Shown here: in pieces, positions 37,202 through 49,656 of the stretch
Layout: every line of letters starts with the position of its first letter
Position numbering within the stretch: position 1 is the first letter of the stretch
Assembly (NCBI RefSeq): GCF_009834565.1
Contig: NZ_CP019428.1
Span: 4,092,001 to 4,156,000 of the forward strand
Reading direction: 5' to 3'
DNA length: 64,000 nt
DNA from: Pseudomonas sp. R76
GTDB lineage: Bacteria; Pseudomonadota; Gammaproteobacteria; Pseudomonadales; Pseudomonadaceae
The notes under the pieces: model-generated
The model's input: only the letters and a program-made list of their open reading frames with translations
Told to the model about the DNA's origin: nothing
The model's database searches: none
Program-made: the position numbers and the translations under genes

Positions 37202-37699
37202 ATGAACAGCACGCTTATCCAGACAGACCGTTTCACCCTCAGTGAAACCGAGCGCTCGGCCATCGAGCACGAGCTGCATCACTACGAAGACCCGCGCGCG
37301 GCGTCGATCGAAGCCTTGAAGATCGTGCAGAAGGAACGTGGCTGGGTGCCGGACGGCGCCCTCTACGCCATCGGCGAGATCCTTGGCATCCCGGCCAGCG
37401 ACGTTGAAGGTGTGGCCACGTTCTACAGCCAGATCTTCCGCCAGCCTGTGGGTCGCCACATTATTCGCGTGTGCGACAGCATGGTCTGCTACATCGGTGG
37501 TCACGAGTCGGTGGTCAGCGAAATCCAGAACAAGCTGGGCATTGGCCTGGGCCAAACCACCCCGGACGGCCGCTTCACGCTGCTGCCGGTGTGCTGCCTG
37601 GGCAACTGCGACAAGGCGCCGGCGTTGATGATCGACGACGACACATTCGGTGACGTGCAGCCTGCTGGCGTGACCCAATTGCTCGAGGGCTACCCATGA
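37202..37699 (+). CDS. nuoE: NADH-quinone oxidoreductase subunit E
   Basis: A 165-aa thioredoxin-like subunit with the [2Fe-2S] cluster N1a ligands in [10 protein letters not shown] and [14 protein letters not shown]. It starts 2 nt after the nuoCD stop and overlaps nuoF by 4 nt. Part of the NADH-oxidising module with NuoF and NuoG. Confidence 0.96.
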   Translation: MNSTLIQTDRFTLSETERSAIEHELHHYEDPRAASIEALKIVQKERGWVPDGALYAIGEILGIPASDVEGVATFYSQIFRQPVGRHIIRVCDSMVCYIGGHESVVSEIQNKLGIGLGQTTPDGRFTLLPVCCLGNCDKAPALMIDDDTFGDVQPAGVTQLLEGYP

Positions 37700-39054
37700 C
37701 CCTTACATCTTTCGGCCCGGCCAACCTGATCAAGCGTTCGGCCGAGACTCACCCGCTGACCTGGCGCCTGCGTGACGACGGCGAGCCGGTATGGCTCGAC
37801 GAATACCAGGCCAAGAACGGTTACGCCGCTGCGCGCAAAGCCTTCGCCGACATGGCCCAGGACGATATCGTCCAGACCGTGAAAGACGCCGGCCTTAAAG
37901 GTCGCGGCGGTGCTGGCTTCCCCACGGGCGTGAAGTGGGGCCTGATGCCAAAGGACGAATCCATCAACATCCGCTACCTGCTGTGCAACGCGGATGAGAT
38001 GGAACCGAACACCTGGAAAGACCGCATGCTGATGGAGCAACTGCCCCATCTGCTGATCGAAGGCATGCTGATCAGCGCCCGCGCGCTGAAAACCTACCGT
38101 GGCTACATCTTCCTGCGTGGCGAATACACCACCGCCGCCAAGCACCTCACCCGTGCCGTGGAAGAAGCCAAGGCGGCAGGCCTGCTGGGCAAGAACATCC
38201 TGGGTTCCGGTTTTGACTTCGAACTGTTCGTGCACACCGGCGCCGGGCGTTACATCTGCGGTGAAGAAACCGCACTGATCAACTCCCTCGAAGGCCGCCG
38301 CGCCAACCCGCGTTCCAAGCCGCCCTTCCCTGCCGCCGTGGGCGTGTGGGGCAAGCCGACTTGCGTGAACAACGTTGAAACCCTGTGCAACGTGCCGGCG
38401 ATCATTGCCGACGGCGTGGACTGGTACAAATCGTTGGCCCGCGAAGGCAGCGAAGACATGGGCACCAAGCTCATGGGCTTCTCCGGCAAGGTCAAGAACC
38501 CTGGCCTGTGGGAGCTGCCATTCGGCGTGACCGCCCGCGAGCTGTTCGAGGACTACGCCGGCGGCATGCGCGACGGCTACACCTTGAAAGCCTGGCAACC
38601 AGGCGGCGCCGGCACCGGTTTCCTGCTCCCTGAGCACCTGGACGCACAAATGTATGCCGGCGGCATCGGCAAGGTCGGCACCCGGATGGGTACGGGCCTG
38701 GCGATGGCGGTGGACAACACCGTGAACATGGTCTCGCTGCTGCGCAACATGGAGCAGTTCTTCTCCCGCGAATCCTGCGGTTTCTGCACCCCGTGCCGTG
38801 ACGGTCTGCCCTGGAGCGTGAAGCTCTTGATGGCGATCGAGAAAGGCGAAGGCCAGCCAGGCGACATCGAGACCCTGCTGGGTCTGGTCGGCTTCCTCGG
38901 CCCAGGCAAGACTTTCTGTGCTCACGCACCGGGCGCCGTGGAACCATTGGGCAGCGCAATCAAATACTTCCGCTCTGAATTCGAGGCTGGCATCGCACCT
39001 GCGCGCGCTGGCGATTTGAATCAGGTGGTCACACCAACCATGGTTGGTGCGTAA
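37696..39054 (+). CDS. nuoF: NADH-quinone oxidoreductase subunit F
   Basis: A 452-aa subunit binding NADH, FMN and cluster N3. The NADH/FMN motifs [10 protein letters not shown] and [13 protein letters not shown], and the cluster ligands in [12 protein letters not shown], are clear. It starts inside the nuoE stop. A 134-bp gap with a stem-loop follows before nuoG. Confidence 0.96.
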   Translation: MTLTSFGPANLIKRSAETHPLTWRLRDDGEPVWLDEYQAKNGYAAARKAFADMAQDDIVQTVKDAGLKGRGGAGFPTGVKWGLMPKDESINIRYLLCNADEMEPNTWKDRMLMEQLPHLLIEGMLISARALKTYRGYIFLRGEYTTAAKHLTRAVEEAKAAGLLGKNILGSGFDFELFVHTGAGRYICGEETALINSLEGRRANPRSKPPFPAAVGVWGKPTCVNNVETLCNVPAIIADGVDWYKSLAREGSEDMGTKLMGFSGKVKNPGLWELPFGVTARELFEDYAGGMRDGYTLKAWQPGGAGTGFLLPEHLDAQMYAGGIGKVGTRMGTGLAMAVDNTVNMVSLLRNMEQFFSRESCGFCTPCRDGLPWSVKLLMAIEKGEGQPGDIETLLGLVGFLGPGKTFCAHAPGAVEPLGSAIKYFRSEFEAGIAPARAGDLNQVVTPTMVGA

Positions 39055-39061
39055 CGCTTAA

Positions 39062-39089
39062 AGAGCGAAGGGTCCGTGCCCTTCGCTTT
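39062..39089 (+). other. Intra-operon stem-loop between nuoF and nuoG
   Basis: Perfect 9-bp stem AGCGAAGGG/CCCTTCGCT with a TCCGTG loop, 8 bp after the nuoF stop codon. It is not followed by a clear T run, so an RNA processing or stability element is more likely than a full terminator. Confidence 0.55.
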
Positions 39090-39188
39090 CTCATGTGCTG
39101 ACGCCTTTATGGCTGTGTAGATGCACATGAATAACAAGATTCCATTAGCCACGCCCGCTGACAACGGGCCAACGAAGAACTTTGAACC

Positions 39189-41903
39189 ATGGCCACTATC
39201 CACGTAGACGGCAAAGCGCTCGAAGTCGATGGGGCAGACAACCTGTTACAGGCATGTCTCTCACTAGGCCTCGACATCCCTTATTTCTGCTGGCACCCCG
39301 CTCTTGGTAGCGTCGGTGCCTGTCGCCAGTGTGCGGTCAAGCAGTACACCGACGAAAACGACACCCGTGGTCGTATCGTCATGTCCTGCATGACCCCAGC
39401 CACCGACAACACCTGGATCTCCATCGAAGATGAAGAATCCAAGGCGTTCCGCGCCAGCGTTGTCGAATGGCTGATGACCAACCACCCGCACGACTGCCCG
39501 GTCTGTGAGGAAGGCGGTCACTGCCACCTGCAAGACATGACGGTGATGACCGGCCACAACGAGCGCCGTTATCGCTTCACCAAGCGCACGCACCAGAACC
39601 AGGACCTCGGCCCGTTCATTTCCCACGAAATGAACCGCTGCATCGCCTGCTACCGCTGCGTGCGTTTCTATAAAGACTACGCCGGCGGCACCGACCTCGG
39701 CGTATTCGGCGCCCACGACAACGTGTACTTCGGTCGCGTTGAAGACGGTGTGCTTGAGAGCGAGTTCTCCGGCAACCTCACCGAGGTCTGCCCGACCGGT
39801 GTGTTCACCGACAAGACCCACTCCGAGCGCTACAACCGTAAGTGGGACATGCAGTTCTCGCCGAGCATCTGCCATGGCTGCTCCAGCGGTTGCAACATCT
39901 CCCCGGGCGAGCGCTACGGTGAACTGCGTCGTATCGAAAACCGCTTTAACGGTTCGGTCAACCAGTACTTCCTCTGCGACCGTGGCCGTTTCGGCTATGG
40001 CTACGTCAACCGCGAAGACCGCCCACGCCAGCCACTGTTGGCCGATGGCGCCAAGCTGAGCCTGGACGACGCGCTGGATAAAGCCGCCGACCTGCTGCGC
40101 GGCCGCAACATCGTCGGTATCGGTTCGCCACGCGCCAGCCTCGAAAGCAACTACGCGTTGCGCGAGCTGGTCGGCGCCGAGCACTTCTACTCCGGTATCG
40201 AAGCCGGTGAATTGGAGCGCATCCGCCTGGTCCTGCAAGTGCTGAACGACAGCCCGCTGCCGGTTCCGAACATGCGCGACATCGAAGACCACGACGCCAT
40301 TTTCGTGCTCGGTGAAGACCTGACCCAGACCGCCGCGCGCATCGCGCTGTCGCTGCGTCAGTCGGTCAAAGGCAAGGCTGAAGACATGGCCGATGCCATG
40401 CGCGTCCAGCCTTGGCTCGACGCTGCGGTGAAAAACATCGGCCAGCACGCGCTGAACCCGCTGTTTATTGCAAGCCTGGCAGAAACCAAGCTCGACGATA
40501 TCGCCGAAGAATGCGTCCACGCCGCCCCAGACGACCTGGCCCGCATCGGTTTCGCCGTGGCGCACGCCCTGGACGCCAGTGCGCCTGCCGTCGAAGGCCT
40601 GGACGCTGAAGCCGTTGAACTGGCCCAACGCATCGCCGACGCCCTGCTGGCGGCCAAGCGCCCATTGATCATTGCCGGCACCTCGTTGGGTTCCAAAGCG
40701 CTGATCGAAGCCGCTGCCAACATCGCCAAGGCCTTGAAGCTGCGCGACAAGAACGGTTCCATCAGCCTGGTCGTGCCGGAAGCCAACAGCCTTGGCCTGG
40801 CCATGCTCGGTGGCGAATCGCTGGATGCCGCGCTGCAAGCCGTGACTGACGGTAAAGCCGACGCCATCGTGGTACTGGAAAACGACCTGTACACCCGCAC
40901 GGATTCGGCCAAGGTTGACGCCGCGCTGGACGCTGCCAAAGTGCTGATAGTTGCCGACCACCAGAAGACCGCCACCAGCGAACGTGCCGACCTGGTCCTG
41001 CCAGCCGCTACTTTCGCCGAAGGCGACGGTACCCTGGTCAGCCAGGAAGGCCGCGCCCAGCGCTTCTTCCAGGTGTTCGATCCGAAGTACATGGACGCCA
41101 GCATCCTGGTTCACGAAGGCTGGCGCTGGCTGCATGCCCTGCGCGCCACCTTGCTGAATCAGCCGATCGACTGGACCCAGCTCGACCACGTGACGGCCGC
41201 TGCCGCCGCGAGCGCGCCGCAGTTGGCACGTATCGTCGACGCTGCACCGTCCGCCTCGTTCCGCATCAAGGGCTTGAAACTGGCCCGTGAACCGCTGCGT
41301 TACTCCGGGCGTACCGCCATGCGCGCCGACATCAGCGTGCACGAACCGCGTACCCCACAAGACCCCGACACCGCGTTCGCCTTCTCCATGGAAGGTTACT
41401 CGGGTTCGGCCGAGCCGCGTCAGCAGGTGCCTTTCGCCTGGTCGCCGGGCTGGAACTCGCCACAGGCCTGGAACAAGTTCCAGGACGAAGTCGGTGGTCA
41501 TATCCGCGCTGGCGACCCAGGCACCCGCCTGATCGAAAGCACGGGCGACTCGCTGAACTGGTTCGCAGCCGTACCGCGTCCGTTCAACCCGGCCCAGGGC
41601 ACCTGGCAGGTTGTGCCGTTCTTCCACCTGTTCGGCAGCGAAGAGACCTCTTCCAAAGCCGCACCGGTACAAGAGCGCATCCCGGCCGCTTACGTGTCCG
41701 TGGCCAAGTCCGAAGTCGACCGCCTGGGCGTCAACGACGGTGCCCTGCTGAGCTTGACCGTCGGCGGCCAGACCCTGCGTCTGCCGCTGCGCATCAACGA
41801 AGAGTTGGGGGCTGGCCTGGTTGCACTGCCTAAAGGCCTCGCGGGCATTCCGCCGGCGATCTTTGGCCAAACCGTTGACGGTCTGCAGGAGGCAGCGCAA
41901 TGA
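39189..41903 (+). CDS. nuoG: NADH-quinone oxidoreductase subunit G
   Basis: A 904-aa peripheral subunit. The N-terminal ferredoxin-like domain carries cluster ligands ([17 protein letters not shown] region, then [12 protein letters not shown] with the histidine-ligated cluster, CIACYRC). It is followed by a molybdopterin-oxidoreductase-like domain with CHGCSSGCN, probably the N7 cluster site. It overlaps nuoH by 4 nt. Confidence 0.96.
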   Translation: MATIHVDGKALEVDGADNLLQACLSLGLDIPYFCWHPALGSVGACRQCAVKQYTDENDTRGRIVMSCMTPATDNTWISIEDEESKAFRASVVEWLMTNHPHDCPVCEEGGHCHLQDMTVMTGHNERRYRFTKRTHQNQDLGPFISHEMNRCIACYRCVRFYKDYAGGTDLGVFGAHDNVYFGRVEDGVLESEFSGNLTEVCPTGVFTDKTHSERYNRKWDMQFSPSICHGCSSGCNISPGERYGELRRIENRFNGSVNQYFLCDRGRFGYGYVNREDRPRQPLLADGAKLSLDDALDKAADLLRGRNIVGIGSPRASLESNYALRELVGAEHFYSGIEAGELERIRLVLQVLNDSPLPVPNMRDIEDHDAIFVLGEDLTQTAARIALSLRQSVKGKAEDMADAMRVQPWLDAAVKNIGQHALNPLFIASLAETKLDDIAEECVHAAPDDLARIGFAVAHALDASAPAVEGLDAEAVELAQRIADALLAAKRPLIIAGTSLGSKALIEAAANIAKALKLRDKNGSISLVVPEANSLGLAMLGGESLDAALQAVTDGKADAIVVLENDLYTRTDSAKVDAALDAAKVLIVADHQKTATSERADLVLPAATFAEGDGTLVSQEGRAQRFFQVFDPKYMDASILVHEGWRWLHALRATLLNQPIDWTQLDHVTAAAAASAPQLARIVDAAPSASFRIKGLKLAREPLRYSGRTAMRADISVHEPRTPQDPDTAFAFSMEGYSGSAEPRQQVPFAWSPGWNSPQAWNKFQDEVGGHIRAGDPGTRLIESTGDSLNWFAAVPRPFNPAQGTWQVVPFFHLFGSEETSSKAAPVQERIPAAYVSVAKSEVDRLGVNDGALLSLTVGGQTLRLPLRINEELGAGLVALPKGLAGIPPAIFGQTVDGLQEAAQ

Positions 41904-42907
41904 CCTGGTTCACCCCTGAAGTGATCGACGTGATCATCTCGGTCGTCAAGGCCATCGTGATCCTGTTGGCCGTGGTCGTTGCGGGCGCCCTGCTCAGCTT
42001 CGTCGAACGTCGCCTGCTGGGCTGGTGGCAGGACCGTTACGGTCCGAACCGCGTTGGCCCGTTCGGCATGTTCCAGATCGCTGCCGACATGCTCAAAATG
42101 TTCTTCAAGGAAGACTGGACCCCGCCGTTTGCCGACAAGGTGATCTTCACCCTGGCACCGGTCGTGGCCATGAGCGCCTTGCTGATCGCCTTCGCAGTCA
42201 TCCCGATCACCCCGACCTGGGGCGTGGCGGACCTGAACATCGGCTTGCTGTTCTTCTTCGCCATGGCCGGTCTGTCGGTCTACGCGGTGCTGTTCGCCGG
42301 TTGGTCGAGCAACAACAAGTTCGCCCTGCTGGGCAGCTTGCGGGCTTCGGCCCAGACCGTGTCCTACGAAGTGTTCATGGGCCTGGCGCTGATGGGCATC
42401 GTGGTGCAGGTCGGCTCGTTCAACATGCGCGACATCGTCGAGTACCAGGCGCAGAACCTGTGGTTCATCATTCCGCAGTTCTTCGGCTTCTGTACCTTCT
42501 TCATCGCTGGCGTCGCCGTGACTCACCGTCACCCGTTCGACCAACCGGAAGCGGAACAGGAACTGGCTGACGGTTACCACATTGAATACGCCGGCATGAA
42601 ATGGGGCATGTTCTTCGTTGGCGAATACATCGGCATCATCTTGATCTCGGCACTGCTGGTCACGCTGTTCTTCGGCGGCTGGCACGGCCCGTTCAACATC
42701 CTGCCGCAACTGGCGTTCTTCTGGTTCTTCTTGAAGACGGCGTTCTTCATCATGCTGTTCATCCTGCTGCGCGCCTCTATTCCGCGCCCACGCTATGACC
42801 AGGTGATGGATTTCAGCTGGAGATTCTGCCTGCCGCTGACCCTGATCAATTTGCTGGTGACGGCTGCTGTTGTGTTGTTGAACACGCCAGCCGGCGCGGT
42901 TCAGTGA
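41900..42907 (+). CDS. nuoH: NADH-quinone oxidoreductase subunit H
   Basis: A 335-aa membrane subunit with eight helices that shapes the quinone tunnel. The conserved [19 protein letters not shown] and the DQPEAEQEL acidic loop are present. The ATG overlaps the nuoG stop. Eleven bp separate it from nuoI. Confidence 0.96.
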   Translation: MTWFTPEVIDVIISVVKAIVILLAVVVAGALLSFVERRLLGWWQDRYGPNRVGPFGMFQIAADMLKMFFKEDWTPPFADKVIFTLAPVVAMSALLIAFAVIPITPTWGVADLNIGLLFFFAMAGLSVYAVLFAGWSSNNKFALLGSLRASAQTVSYEVFMGLALMGIVVQVGSFNMRDIVEYQAQNLWFIIPQFFGFCTFFIAGVAVTHRHPFDQPEAEQELADGYHIEYAGMKWGMFFVGEYIGIILISALLVTLFFGGWHGPFNILPQLAFFWFFLKTAFFIMLFILLRASIPRPRYDQVMDFSWRFCLPLTLINLLVTAAVVLLNTPAGAVQ

Positions 42908-42918
42908 GGATTTGACCC

Positions 42919-43467
42919 ATGTTCAAATATATTGGCGACATCGTTAAGGGTACTGGTACCCAGCTGCGAAGCCTGGTGATGGTTTTCGGCCATGGCTTCC
43001 GCAAACGCGACACCCTGCAATACCCGGAAGAAGCGGTGTACCTGCCGCCGCGCTATCGCGGCCGTATCGTGCTGACCCGCGACCCCGATGGCGAAGAGCG
43101 TTGCGTAGCCTGCAACCTGTGCGCCGTGGCGTGCCCGGTGGGTTGCATCTCCCTGCAGAAAGCTGAAACCGAAGACGGTCGCTGGTACCCGGACTTCTTC
43201 CGCATCAACTTCTCGCGCTGCATTTTCTGCGGCCTCTGCGAGGAAGCTTGCCCGACCACCGCGATCCAGCTGACACCGGATTTCGAGATGGCCGAGTTCA
43301 AACGTCAGGACCTGGTGTACGAGAAAGAAGATCTGCTGATCTCTGGTCCCGGTAAAAACCCTGATTACAACTTCTATCGTGTTGCAGGTATGGCCGTTGC
43401 CGGTAAGCCGAAGGGCGCCGCACAAAACGAAGCCGAGCCGATCAACGTGAAGAGCTTGCTGCCTTAA
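42919..43467 (+). CDS. nuoI: NADH-quinone oxidoreductase subunit I
   Basis: A 182-aa ferredoxin-type subunit with two [4Fe-4S] motifs: [15 protein letters not shown] and [15 protein letters not shown]. It carries clusters N6a and N6b and links NuoG/F electron flow to NuoB. It is in the usual nuoH-nuoI-nuoJ order. Confidence 0.96.
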   Translation: MFKYIGDIVKGTGTQLRSLVMVFGHGFRKRDTLQYPEEAVYLPPRYRGRIVLTRDPDGEERCVACNLCAVACPVGCISLQKAETEDGRWYPDFFRINFSRCIFCGLCEEACPTTAIQLTPDFEMAEFKRQDLVYEKEDLLISGPGKNPDYNFYRVAGMAVAGKPKGAAQNEAEPINVKSLLP

Positions 43468-43476
43468 GGAAGAAAG

Positions 43477-43980
43477 ATGGAATTCGCTTTCTATTTCGCG
43501 TCGGGTATTGCAGTGGTGTCCACGCTTCGCGTGATCACCAACACCAACCCCGTGCACGCCCTGCTCTACCTGATCATTTCGCTGATCGCCGTGGCCATGA
43601 CCTTTTTCAGCCTCGGCGCACCGTTCGCCGGTGTCCTGGAAGTGATCGCCTACGCCGGCGCCATCATGGTGCTGTTCGTGTTTGTGGTGATGATGCTCAA
43701 CCTGGGGCCGGCTTCGGTCGCCCAGGAACGCGTCTGGCTCAAGCCCGGCATCTGGCTCGGCCCGGTTGTCCTGGCAGCGCTGCTGCTGGGTGAACTGCTG
43801 TATGTGCTGTTCGCTCACCAGAGCGGCCAGGCCATCGGCCACACCACCGTAGACGCCAAAGCCGTAGGCATCAGCCTGTTCGGCCCGTACCTGCTGATGG
43901 TCGAACTGGCTTCGATGCTGCTGCTCGCTGCAGCCATCACCGCCTTCCACTTGGGCCGCAACGAAGCCAAGGAGCAATGA
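43477..43980 (+). CDS. nuoJ: NADH-quinone oxidoreductase subunit J
   Basis: A 167-aa membrane subunit with five helices and the pi-bulge segment [16 protein letters not shown] in helix 3. AAGGAAGAAAG precedes the ATG. Its 3' end carries the AAGGAG that serves nuoK. Confidence 0.95.
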   Translation: MEFAFYFASGIAVVSTLRVITNTNPVHALLYLIISLIAVAMTFFSLGAPFAGVLEVIAYAGAIMVLFVFVVMMLNLGPASVAQERVWLKPGIWLGPVVLAALLLGELLYVLFAHQSGQAIGHTTVDAKAVGISLFGPYLLMVELASMLLLAAAITAFHLGRNEAKEQ

Positions 43981-43982
43981 CG

Positions 43983-44291
43983 ATGCCTGCTATCCCTTTG
44001 GAGCATGGTCTGGCGGTCGCCGGCATCCTGTTCTGCCTTGGCCTGGTCGGCCTGATGGTTCGCCGTAACATTCTGTTCGTGTTGATGAGCCTGGAAATCA
44101 TGATGAACGCTGCAGCACTGGCGTTCATCGTTGCAGGTGCACGTTGGGGCCAGCCGGATGGACAAGTCATGTTCATCCTGGTGATCAGCCTGGCAGCCGC
44201 CGAAGCCAGTATTGGCCTGGCGATCCTGCTGCAACTGTATCGTCGCTTCCACACGCTTGATATCGACGCTGCCAGTGAGATGCGCGGATGA
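43983..44291 (+). CDS. nuoK: NADH-quinone oxidoreductase subunit K
   Basis: A 102-aa antiporter-like membrane subunit with three helices, with the conserved glutamates in MSLEIMMNA and AAAEASIGL. The ATG at 43983 is chosen because AAGGAG lies 8 nt upstream; the ATG at 43977 would be only 2 nt from it. It overlaps nuoL by 4 nt. Confidence 0.95.
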   Translation: MPAIPLEHGLAVAGILFCLGLVGLMVRRNILFVLMSLEIMMNAAALAFIVAGARWGQPDGQVMFILVISLAAAEASIGLAILLQLYRRFHTLDIDAASEMRG

Positions 44292-46141
44292 ACATGATCT
44301 TTCTGACTTTCGTATTTCCCCTGATCGGTTTCCTGCTGCTGTCGTTCTCCCGTGGACGCTGGTCGGAAAACCTTTCCGCCCTGATCGGTGTGGGTTCCAT
44401 TGGCCTGTCGGCGATCGTCGCCGCCTACGTCATCTGGCAATTCAACGTGGCGCCGCCGGAAGGCGGCCACTACACCCTGGTGCTGTGGCAGTGGATGTCG
44501 GTGGACGGCTTCAAGCCGAACTTCGCCCTCTACGTCGACGGCCTGTCGATCACCATGCTCGGCGTGGTGGTCGGTGTGGGCTTCCTGATCCACCTGTTCG
44601 CATCCTGGTACATGCGCGGTGAAGCCGGTTACTCGCGCTTCTTCTCGTACACCAACCTGTTTATCGCCAGCATGCTGTTCCTGGTATTGGGCGATAACCT
44701 GTTGTTCCTGTACTTCGGCTGGGAAGGCGTGGGCCTGTGCTCGTACCTGTTGATCGGTTTCTACTACAGCAACCGCAACAACGGCAACGCGGCACTCAAG
44801 GCCTTCATCGTTACCCGCATCGGCGACGTGTTCATGGCCATCGGCCTGTTCATCCTGTTCCAACAAGTGGGCACGCTGAACATCCAGGAACTGCTGGTGC
44901 TGGCACCGCAGAAATTCCAGGTCGGCGACTTCTGGATCACCCTGGCAACCCTGATGCTGCTGGGCGGCGCCGTAGGTAAATCCGCGCAACTGCCACTGCA
45001 AACCTGGCTGGCGGATGCGATGGCCGGCCCTACGCCGGTTTCCGCACTGATTCACGCGGCAACCATGGTAACTGCCGGTGTCTACCTGATTGCCCGTACC
45101 CACGGCCTGTTCACCCTGGCGCCGGAAATCCTGCACCTGGTGGGCCTGGTCGGCGGCGTAACGCTGGTACTGGCCGGTTTTGCCGCGCTGGTGCAGACCG
45201 ACATCAAGCGGATCCTCGCCTACTCGACCATGAGCCAGATCGGCTACATGTTCCTGGCCCTGGGCGTCGGCGCCTGGGACGCGGCGATCTTCCACCTGAT
45301 GACCCACGCCTTCTTCAAGGCCCTGCTGTTCCTTGCTTCCGGTGCGGTGATCGTTGCCTGCCACCACGAGCAGAACATCTTCAAAATGGGCGGCCTGTGG
45401 AAGAAACTGCCGTTGGCCTACGCCAGCTTCATCGTCGGTGGTGCCGCCCTGGCTGCCCTGCCGCTGGTGACCGCAGGTTTCTACTCGAAAGACGAAATCC
45501 TCTGGGAAGCCTTTGCCAGCGGTAACCAGAACCTGCTGTACGCAGGCTTGGTCGGTGCCTTCATGACCTCGCTGTATACCTTCCGCCTGATCTTCATCAC
45601 CTTCCACGGTGAAGCCAAGACCGAAGCACACGCAGGCCACGGCATCTCCCACTGGTTGCCACTGTCGGTGCTGATCATCCTGTCGACCTTCATCGGCGCC
45701 ATGATCACCCCGCCACTGGCCGGCGTACTGCCGGAAAGCGCTGGCCATGCCGGCGGCGCCGCCAAGCACAGCCTGGAAATCGCCTCGGGCGCCATCGCCC
45801 TGGCCGGTATCCTGCTGGCAGCCCTGCTGTTCCTCGGCAAGCGTCGCTTCGTTACCGCTGTTGCCAACAGTGGCATCGGCCGCTTCCTGTCGGCCTGGTG
45901 GTTCGCCGCCTGGGGCTTCGACTGGATCTACGACAAACTGTTCGTCAAGCCTTACCTTGCGATCAGCCATGTACTGCGCAAAGACCCGCTCGACCAGACC
46001 ATCGGTTTGATCCCGCGCGCCGCCAAGGCCGGTCACACCGCCCTGAGCCGCAGCGAGACGGGCCAATTGCGTTGGTACGCCGCCTCCATGGCCGTTGGTG
46101 CCGTGCTGGTGATCGGCGCCATCGTCGTCGTGGCGGTGTAA
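44288..46141 (+). CDS. nuoL: NADH-quinone oxidoreductase subunit L
   Basis: A 617-aa antiporter-like proton-pumping subunit: Proton_antipo_N, then the main domain with [17 protein letters not shown] and the lysine-containing helices, and the long C-terminal lateral helix with its anchoring helix. A 49-bp gap containing a 16-codon frame separates it from nuoM. Confidence 0.96.
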   Translation: MNMIFLTFVFPLIGFLLLSFSRGRWSENLSALIGVGSIGLSAIVAAYVIWQFNVAPPEGGHYTLVLWQWMSVDGFKPNFALYVDGLSITMLGVVVGVGFLIHLFASWYMRGEAGYSRFFSYTNLFIASMLFLVLGDNLLFLYFGWEGVGLCSYLLIGFYYSNRNNGNAALKAFIVTRIGDVFMAIGLFILFQQVGTLNIQELLVLAPQKFQVGDFWITLATLMLLGGAVGKSAQLPLQTWLADAMAGPTPVSALIHAATMVTAGVYLIARTHGLFTLAPEILHLVGLVGGVTLVLAGFAALVQTDIKRILAYSTMSQIGYMFLALGVGAWDAAIFHLMTHAFFKALLFLASGAVIVACHHEQNIFKMGGLWKKLPLAYASFIVGGAALAALPLVTAGFYSKDEILWEAFASGNQNLLYAGLVGAFMTSLYTFRLIFITFHGEAKTEAHAGHGISHWLPLSVLIILSTFIGAMITPPLAGVLPESAGHAGGAAKHSLEIASGAIALAGILLAALLFLGKRRFVTAVANSGIGRFLSAWWFAAWGFDWIYDKLFVKPYLAISHVLRKDPLDQTIGLIPRAAKAGHTALSRSETGQLRWYAASMAVGAVLVIGAIVVVAV

Positions 46142-46143
46142 CT

Positions 46144-46194
46144 ATGTACATTGCGAACTTTGCGAACTTGCGAAAGGAAACGAGCCCGTCATGA
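46144..46194 (+). CDS. 16-codon mini-ORF coupled to nuoM
   Basis: ATG at 46144 begins 2 nt after the nuoL stop and encodes [16 protein letters not shown]. Its TGA overlaps the nuoM ATG (ATGA). GGCGGTG lies just upstream, and AAAGGAAACG inside it is the nuoM ribosome site. The DNA contains near-repeats of TTGCGAACT. It fills almost the whole nuoL-nuoM gap. It may be a translational coupler rather than a functional peptide. Confidence 0.35.
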   Translation: MYIANFANLRKETSPS

Positions 46195-47723
46195 TTCTGC
46201 CCTGGCTAATCCTGATCCCCTTTATCGGCGGCCTGCTCTGCTGGATGGGTGAACGCTTCGGCGCCACCCTCCCCCGCTGGATTGCGTTGCTGACCATGTC
46301 CCTGGAACTCGCGCTCGGCCTCTGGCTGTGGGCCCACGGTGACTATTCATTCGCTCCGGCACCGGGTGTCGATCCAACCTTCGCGCTTGAATTCAAGCAC
46401 GTGTGGATCCAGCGCTTCGGCATCAACGTGCACCTGGCCCTCGACGGCCTGTCGCTGTTGATGATCCTGCTGACCGGCCTGCTGGGTATCCTTTCGGTAC
46501 TCTGCTCCTGGAAAGAAATTCAGCGTCACGTGGGCTTCTTCCACCTGAACCTGATGTGGATCCTGGGCGGTGTTGTCGGCGTGTTCCTCGCCCTCGACCT
46601 GTTCATGTTCTTCTTCTTCTGGGAAATGATGCTGGTGCCGATGTACTTCCTCATCGCGCTCTGGGGTCACAGTTCTTCGGACGGCAAGAAAACCCGGATC
46701 TACGCGGCGACCAAGTTCTTCATCTTCACCCAGGCTTCCGGCCTGATCATGTTGGTGGCGATCCTGGGTCTGGTACTGGTCAACTTCAACAACACCGGCG
46801 TGATTACCTTCAACTACGCCGACCTGTTGAAAACCAAGATGTCGCTGACCACCGAGTACATCCTGATGCTGGGCTTCTTCATCGCCTTCGCGGTGAAGCT
46901 GCCGGTGGTGCCGTTCCACTCCTGGCTGCCTGACGCTCACGCCCAGGCGCCGACCGCAGGTTCCGTGGACCTGGCCGGTATCCTGCTGAAGACCGCTGCT
47001 TACGGCCTGCTGCGTTTCGCCCTGCCGCTGTTCCCGAATGCCTCGGCCGAGTTCGCGCCGATCGCCATGACCCTGGGTCTGATCGGGATCTTCTACGGTG
47101 CGTTCCTGGCCTTCGCACAAACCGACATCAAGCGTCTGATCGCCTTCTCGTCCGTTTCCCACATGGGTTTCGTACTGATCGGCATCTACTCCGGCAGCCA
47201 GCTGGCGTTGCAAGGCGCCGTGATCCAGATGTTGGCCCACGGTGTTTCCGCCGCGGCACTGTTTATCCTCAGTGGTCAGCTGTACGAGCGCCTGCACACC
47301 CGTGACATGCGTGAAATGGGTGGCGTGTGGTCGCGCATCGCTTACCTGCCGGCGATCAGCCTGTTCTTCGCTGCTGCGTCGCTGGGCTTGCCGGGCACCG
47401 GCAACTTCATCGGCGAGTTCCTGATCCTGATGGGTTCGTTCGTGCACACGCCGTGGATCAGCGCCATTGCTACATCCGGCCTGGTGTTTGGTTCGGTTTA
47501 CTCGCTGATCATGATCCACCGCGCCTACTTCGGCCCGGCCAAGTCCGACACCGTCCTGCAAGGGATGGATGCTCGCGAACTGATCATGGTGCTCGGCCTT
47601 GCGGTACTGCTGATCTACATCGGCGTGTACCCGCAACCGTTCCTGGACACTTCTGCCGCGACGATGCATGGCGTGCAGCAGTGGTTCAGCACCGCCTTCA
47701 CTCAACTCGCTTCGGCACGGTAA
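46191..47723 (+). CDS. nuoM: NADH-quinone oxidoreductase subunit M
   Basis: A 510-aa antiporter-like proton-pumping membrane subunit of 14 helices. The conserved [16 protein letters not shown] glutamate and the [14 protein letters not shown] loop are present. It is followed 7 nt later by nuoN. Confidence 0.96.
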   Translation: MILPWLILIPFIGGLLCWMGERFGATLPRWIALLTMSLELALGLWLWAHGDYSFAPAPGVDPTFALEFKHVWIQRFGINVHLALDGLSLLMILLTGLLGILSVLCSWKEIQRHVGFFHLNLMWILGGVVGVFLALDLFMFFFFWEMMLVPMYFLIALWGHSSSDGKKTRIYAATKFFIFTQASGLIMLVAILGLVLVNFNNTGVITFNYADLLKTKMSLTTEYILMLGFFIAFAVKLPVVPFHSWLPDAHAQAPTAGSVDLAGILLKTAAYGLLRFALPLFPNASAEFAPIAMTLGLIGIFYGAFLAFAQTDIKRLIAFSSVSHMGFVLIGIYSGSQLALQGAVIQMLAHGVSAAALFILSGQLYERLHTRDMREMGGVWSRIAYLPAISLFFAAASLGLPGTGNFIGEFLILMGSFVHTPWISAIATSGLVFGSVYSLIMIHRAYFGPAKSDTVLQGMDARELIMVLGLAVLLIYIGVYPQPFLDTSAATMHGVQQWFSTAFTQLASAR

Positions 47724-47730
47724 GAGCGCT

Positions 47731-49194
47731 ATGGAATTCACTATCCAACACTTTATCGCGCTTGCGCCGCTGCTGATCACCAGCCTCACCATCGTGGTGG
47801 TGATGCTGGCGATCGCCTGGCGCCGCAATCACTCGCAAACGTTCCTGCTGTCCTGTGCCGGTTTGAACCTGGCCCTGCTGTCGATCATTCCAGCCCTCAA
47901 GGTCGCGCCATTGGCCGTGACCCCGCTGATGATGATCGATGACTTCGCGCTGCTGTACATCGCGTTGATCCTGGTCGCCACCCTGGCCTGCGTCACCCTC
48001 GCCCACGCCTACCTCGGCGAAGGCGGCACGGGCTACCCGGGCAACAAGGAAGAGCTGTACCTGCTGATCCTGCTGGCTGCGGCCGGTGGCATCGTGCTGG
48101 TCAGCGCACAGCACCTGGCCGGCTTGTTCATCGGCCTGGAACTGCTGTCGATCCCGACCTACGGCCTGGTGGCGTATGCCTTCTTCAACAAGCGCTCCCT
48201 GGAAGCCGGCATCAAGTACATGGTGCTGTCGGCCGCCGGTTCCGCGTTCCTGTTGTTCGGTATGGCCCTGCTCTACGCAGAAGCCGGCAGCCTGAGCTTC
48301 ACCGGTATCGGTCACGCCCTGGCAACCACCAGCATGCCTGCGCCAATTGCCCAACTGGGCCTGGCCATGATGCTGATCGGCCTGGCGTTCAAGCTCTCCC
48401 TGGTGCCGTTCCACCTGTGGACCCCGGACGTCTACGAAGGCGCCCCGGCGCCGGTGGCGGCGTTTTTGGCCACGGCGTCGAAGGTTGCCGTGTTTGCGGT
48501 GATGGTGCGTCTGTTCCAGATCTCGCCTGCAGCCAACACCGGCGTGCTGAGCAACGTGCTGACCGTGATCGCCATTGCGTCGATCCTGTTCGGTAACCTG
48601 CTGGCCCTGACCCAGAACAACCTCAAGCGTCTGCTCGGTTACTCCTCCATCGCGCACTTCGGCTACCTGCTGATCGCGCTGGTGGCGAGCAAAGGCCTGG
48701 CTGTGGAAGCGATGGGCGTGTACCTGGTCACCTACGTGATCACCAGCCTTGGCGCCTTTGGCGTGATCACGCTGATGTCCTCGCCGTTCAAAGGCCGTGA
48801 CGCTGACGCCTTGTACGAATACCGCGGCCTGTTCTGGCGCCGTCCGTACCTGACTGCCGTACTGACCGTGATGATGCTGTCCCTGGCGGGTATCCCGCTG
48901 ACTGCAGGCTTTATCGGTAAGTTCTACATCGTTGCGACCGGTGTTGAAGCTCACGAATGGTGGTTGGTTGCCTCCCTCGTGCTGGGTAGCGCCATCGGCG
49001 TGTTCTACTACCTGCGTGTGATGGTCACCCTGTACCTGATCGAGCCAAACCTGCGCCGTGTGGATGCCGAGCTGCACTGGGAACAGAAAGCCGGTGGCGT
49101 GATGCTGCTGGCGATTGCCCTGCTTGCGTTCTTCTTGGGCGTGTACCCACAGCCGTTGCTCACCCTGGTGCAGCACGCGGTACTGGGCGTTTGA
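47731..49194 (+). CDS. nuoN: NADH-quinone oxidoreductase subunit N
   Basis: A 487-aa antiporter-like proton-pumping membrane subunit, with [15 protein letters not shown] and the [19 protein letters not shown] motif. The start at 47731 follows TAAGAG; the longer frame from 47668 overlaps nuoM and is rejected. It is the last gene of the operon and is closed by a terminator. Confidence 0.96.
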   Translation: MEFTIQHFIALAPLLITSLTIVVVMLAIAWRRNHSQTFLLSCAGLNLALLSIIPALKVAPLAVTPLMMIDDFALLYIALILVATLACVTLAHAYLGEGGTGYPGNKEELYLLILLAAAGGIVLVSAQHLAGLFIGLELLSIPTYGLVAYAFFNKRSLEAGIKYMVLSAAGSAFLLFGMALLYAEAGSLSFTGIGHALATTSMPAPIAQLGLAMMLIGLAFKLSLVPFHLWTPDVYEGAPAPVAAFLATASKVAVFAVMVRLFQISPAANTGVLSNVLTVIAIASILFGNLLALTQNNLKRLLGYSSIAHFGYLLIALVASKGLAVEAMGVYLVTYVITSLGAFGVITLMSSPFKGRDADALYEYRGLFWRRPYLTAVLTVMMLSLAGIPLTAGFIGKFYIVATGVEAHEWWLVASLVLGSAIGVFYYLRVMVTLYLIEPNLRRVDAELHWEQKAGGVMLLAIALLAFFLGVYPQPLLTLVQHAVLGV

Positions 49195-49213
49195 TCGCTT
49201 AGCTATATGCAGT

Positions 49214-49244
49214 AAAAAGAACGGCGCCTTTGGGCGCCGTTTTT
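49214..49244 (+). terminator. Rho-independent terminator of the nuo operon
   Basis: Stem ACGGCGCC/GGCGCCGT with a TTTG loop, preceded by AAAAAGA and followed by TTTTT. Confidence 0.92.
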
Positions 49245-49261
49245 GCAGGTGTCTGGGGCTC

Positions 49262-49655
49262 TTGGTACATATCCGATATTTGGGTGATGGCTGAGATCGG
49301 TTCCGCTCTTACAGCGGGTCACTTTGGAAAAGCCCCAAAGTAACCAAAGGGCTCTTGCCCCACCACTCGGCACCTCGCCTAGGCTCGGTGTGCCCTCACT
49401 CCGGCTTTGGAGCGGGGGCCGCCGCGATGGGCCATCCCTGGCCCAGCGCGGCTAAACCGGCGTCCTGCCGGTTTACCCCCGCTCCAAAGCCTGCGTTCGG
49501 CCAGCGTGGTTTAACGGGGCGCCTCAGATCAAGATCAAAAGCAAGATCAAAAGCAAGAGCACGGCGGCCTAGTAGCCGACCTGAGTGGTTGGATCAAAAG
49601 CACAGCAGAGGCGGCCTGACAGCCGACCTGATCCTGGAAGCTGAACTCAATCAAA
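49262..49655 (+). repeat. Large structured repeat, copy B1
   Basis: A third copy of the element at 22785-23164. The outer stem is GGCTTTGGAGCGGGGG (49403-49418) perfectly paired with 49476-49491. Hairpin 2 is AAACCGGC/GCCGGTTT (49454-49474). Hairpin 1 keeps the same A/G mismatch. The right flank has the GATCAAAAGCAA tandem and GGCGGCCT tail and runs into a REP doublet. It lies directly after the nuo terminator. Confidence 0.85.
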
Positions 49656-49656
49656 T

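Noticed and set aside
39264..41900. 878-aa open frame antisense to nuoG
   Set aside because: Shadow of nuoG; no ribosome site and no domain.
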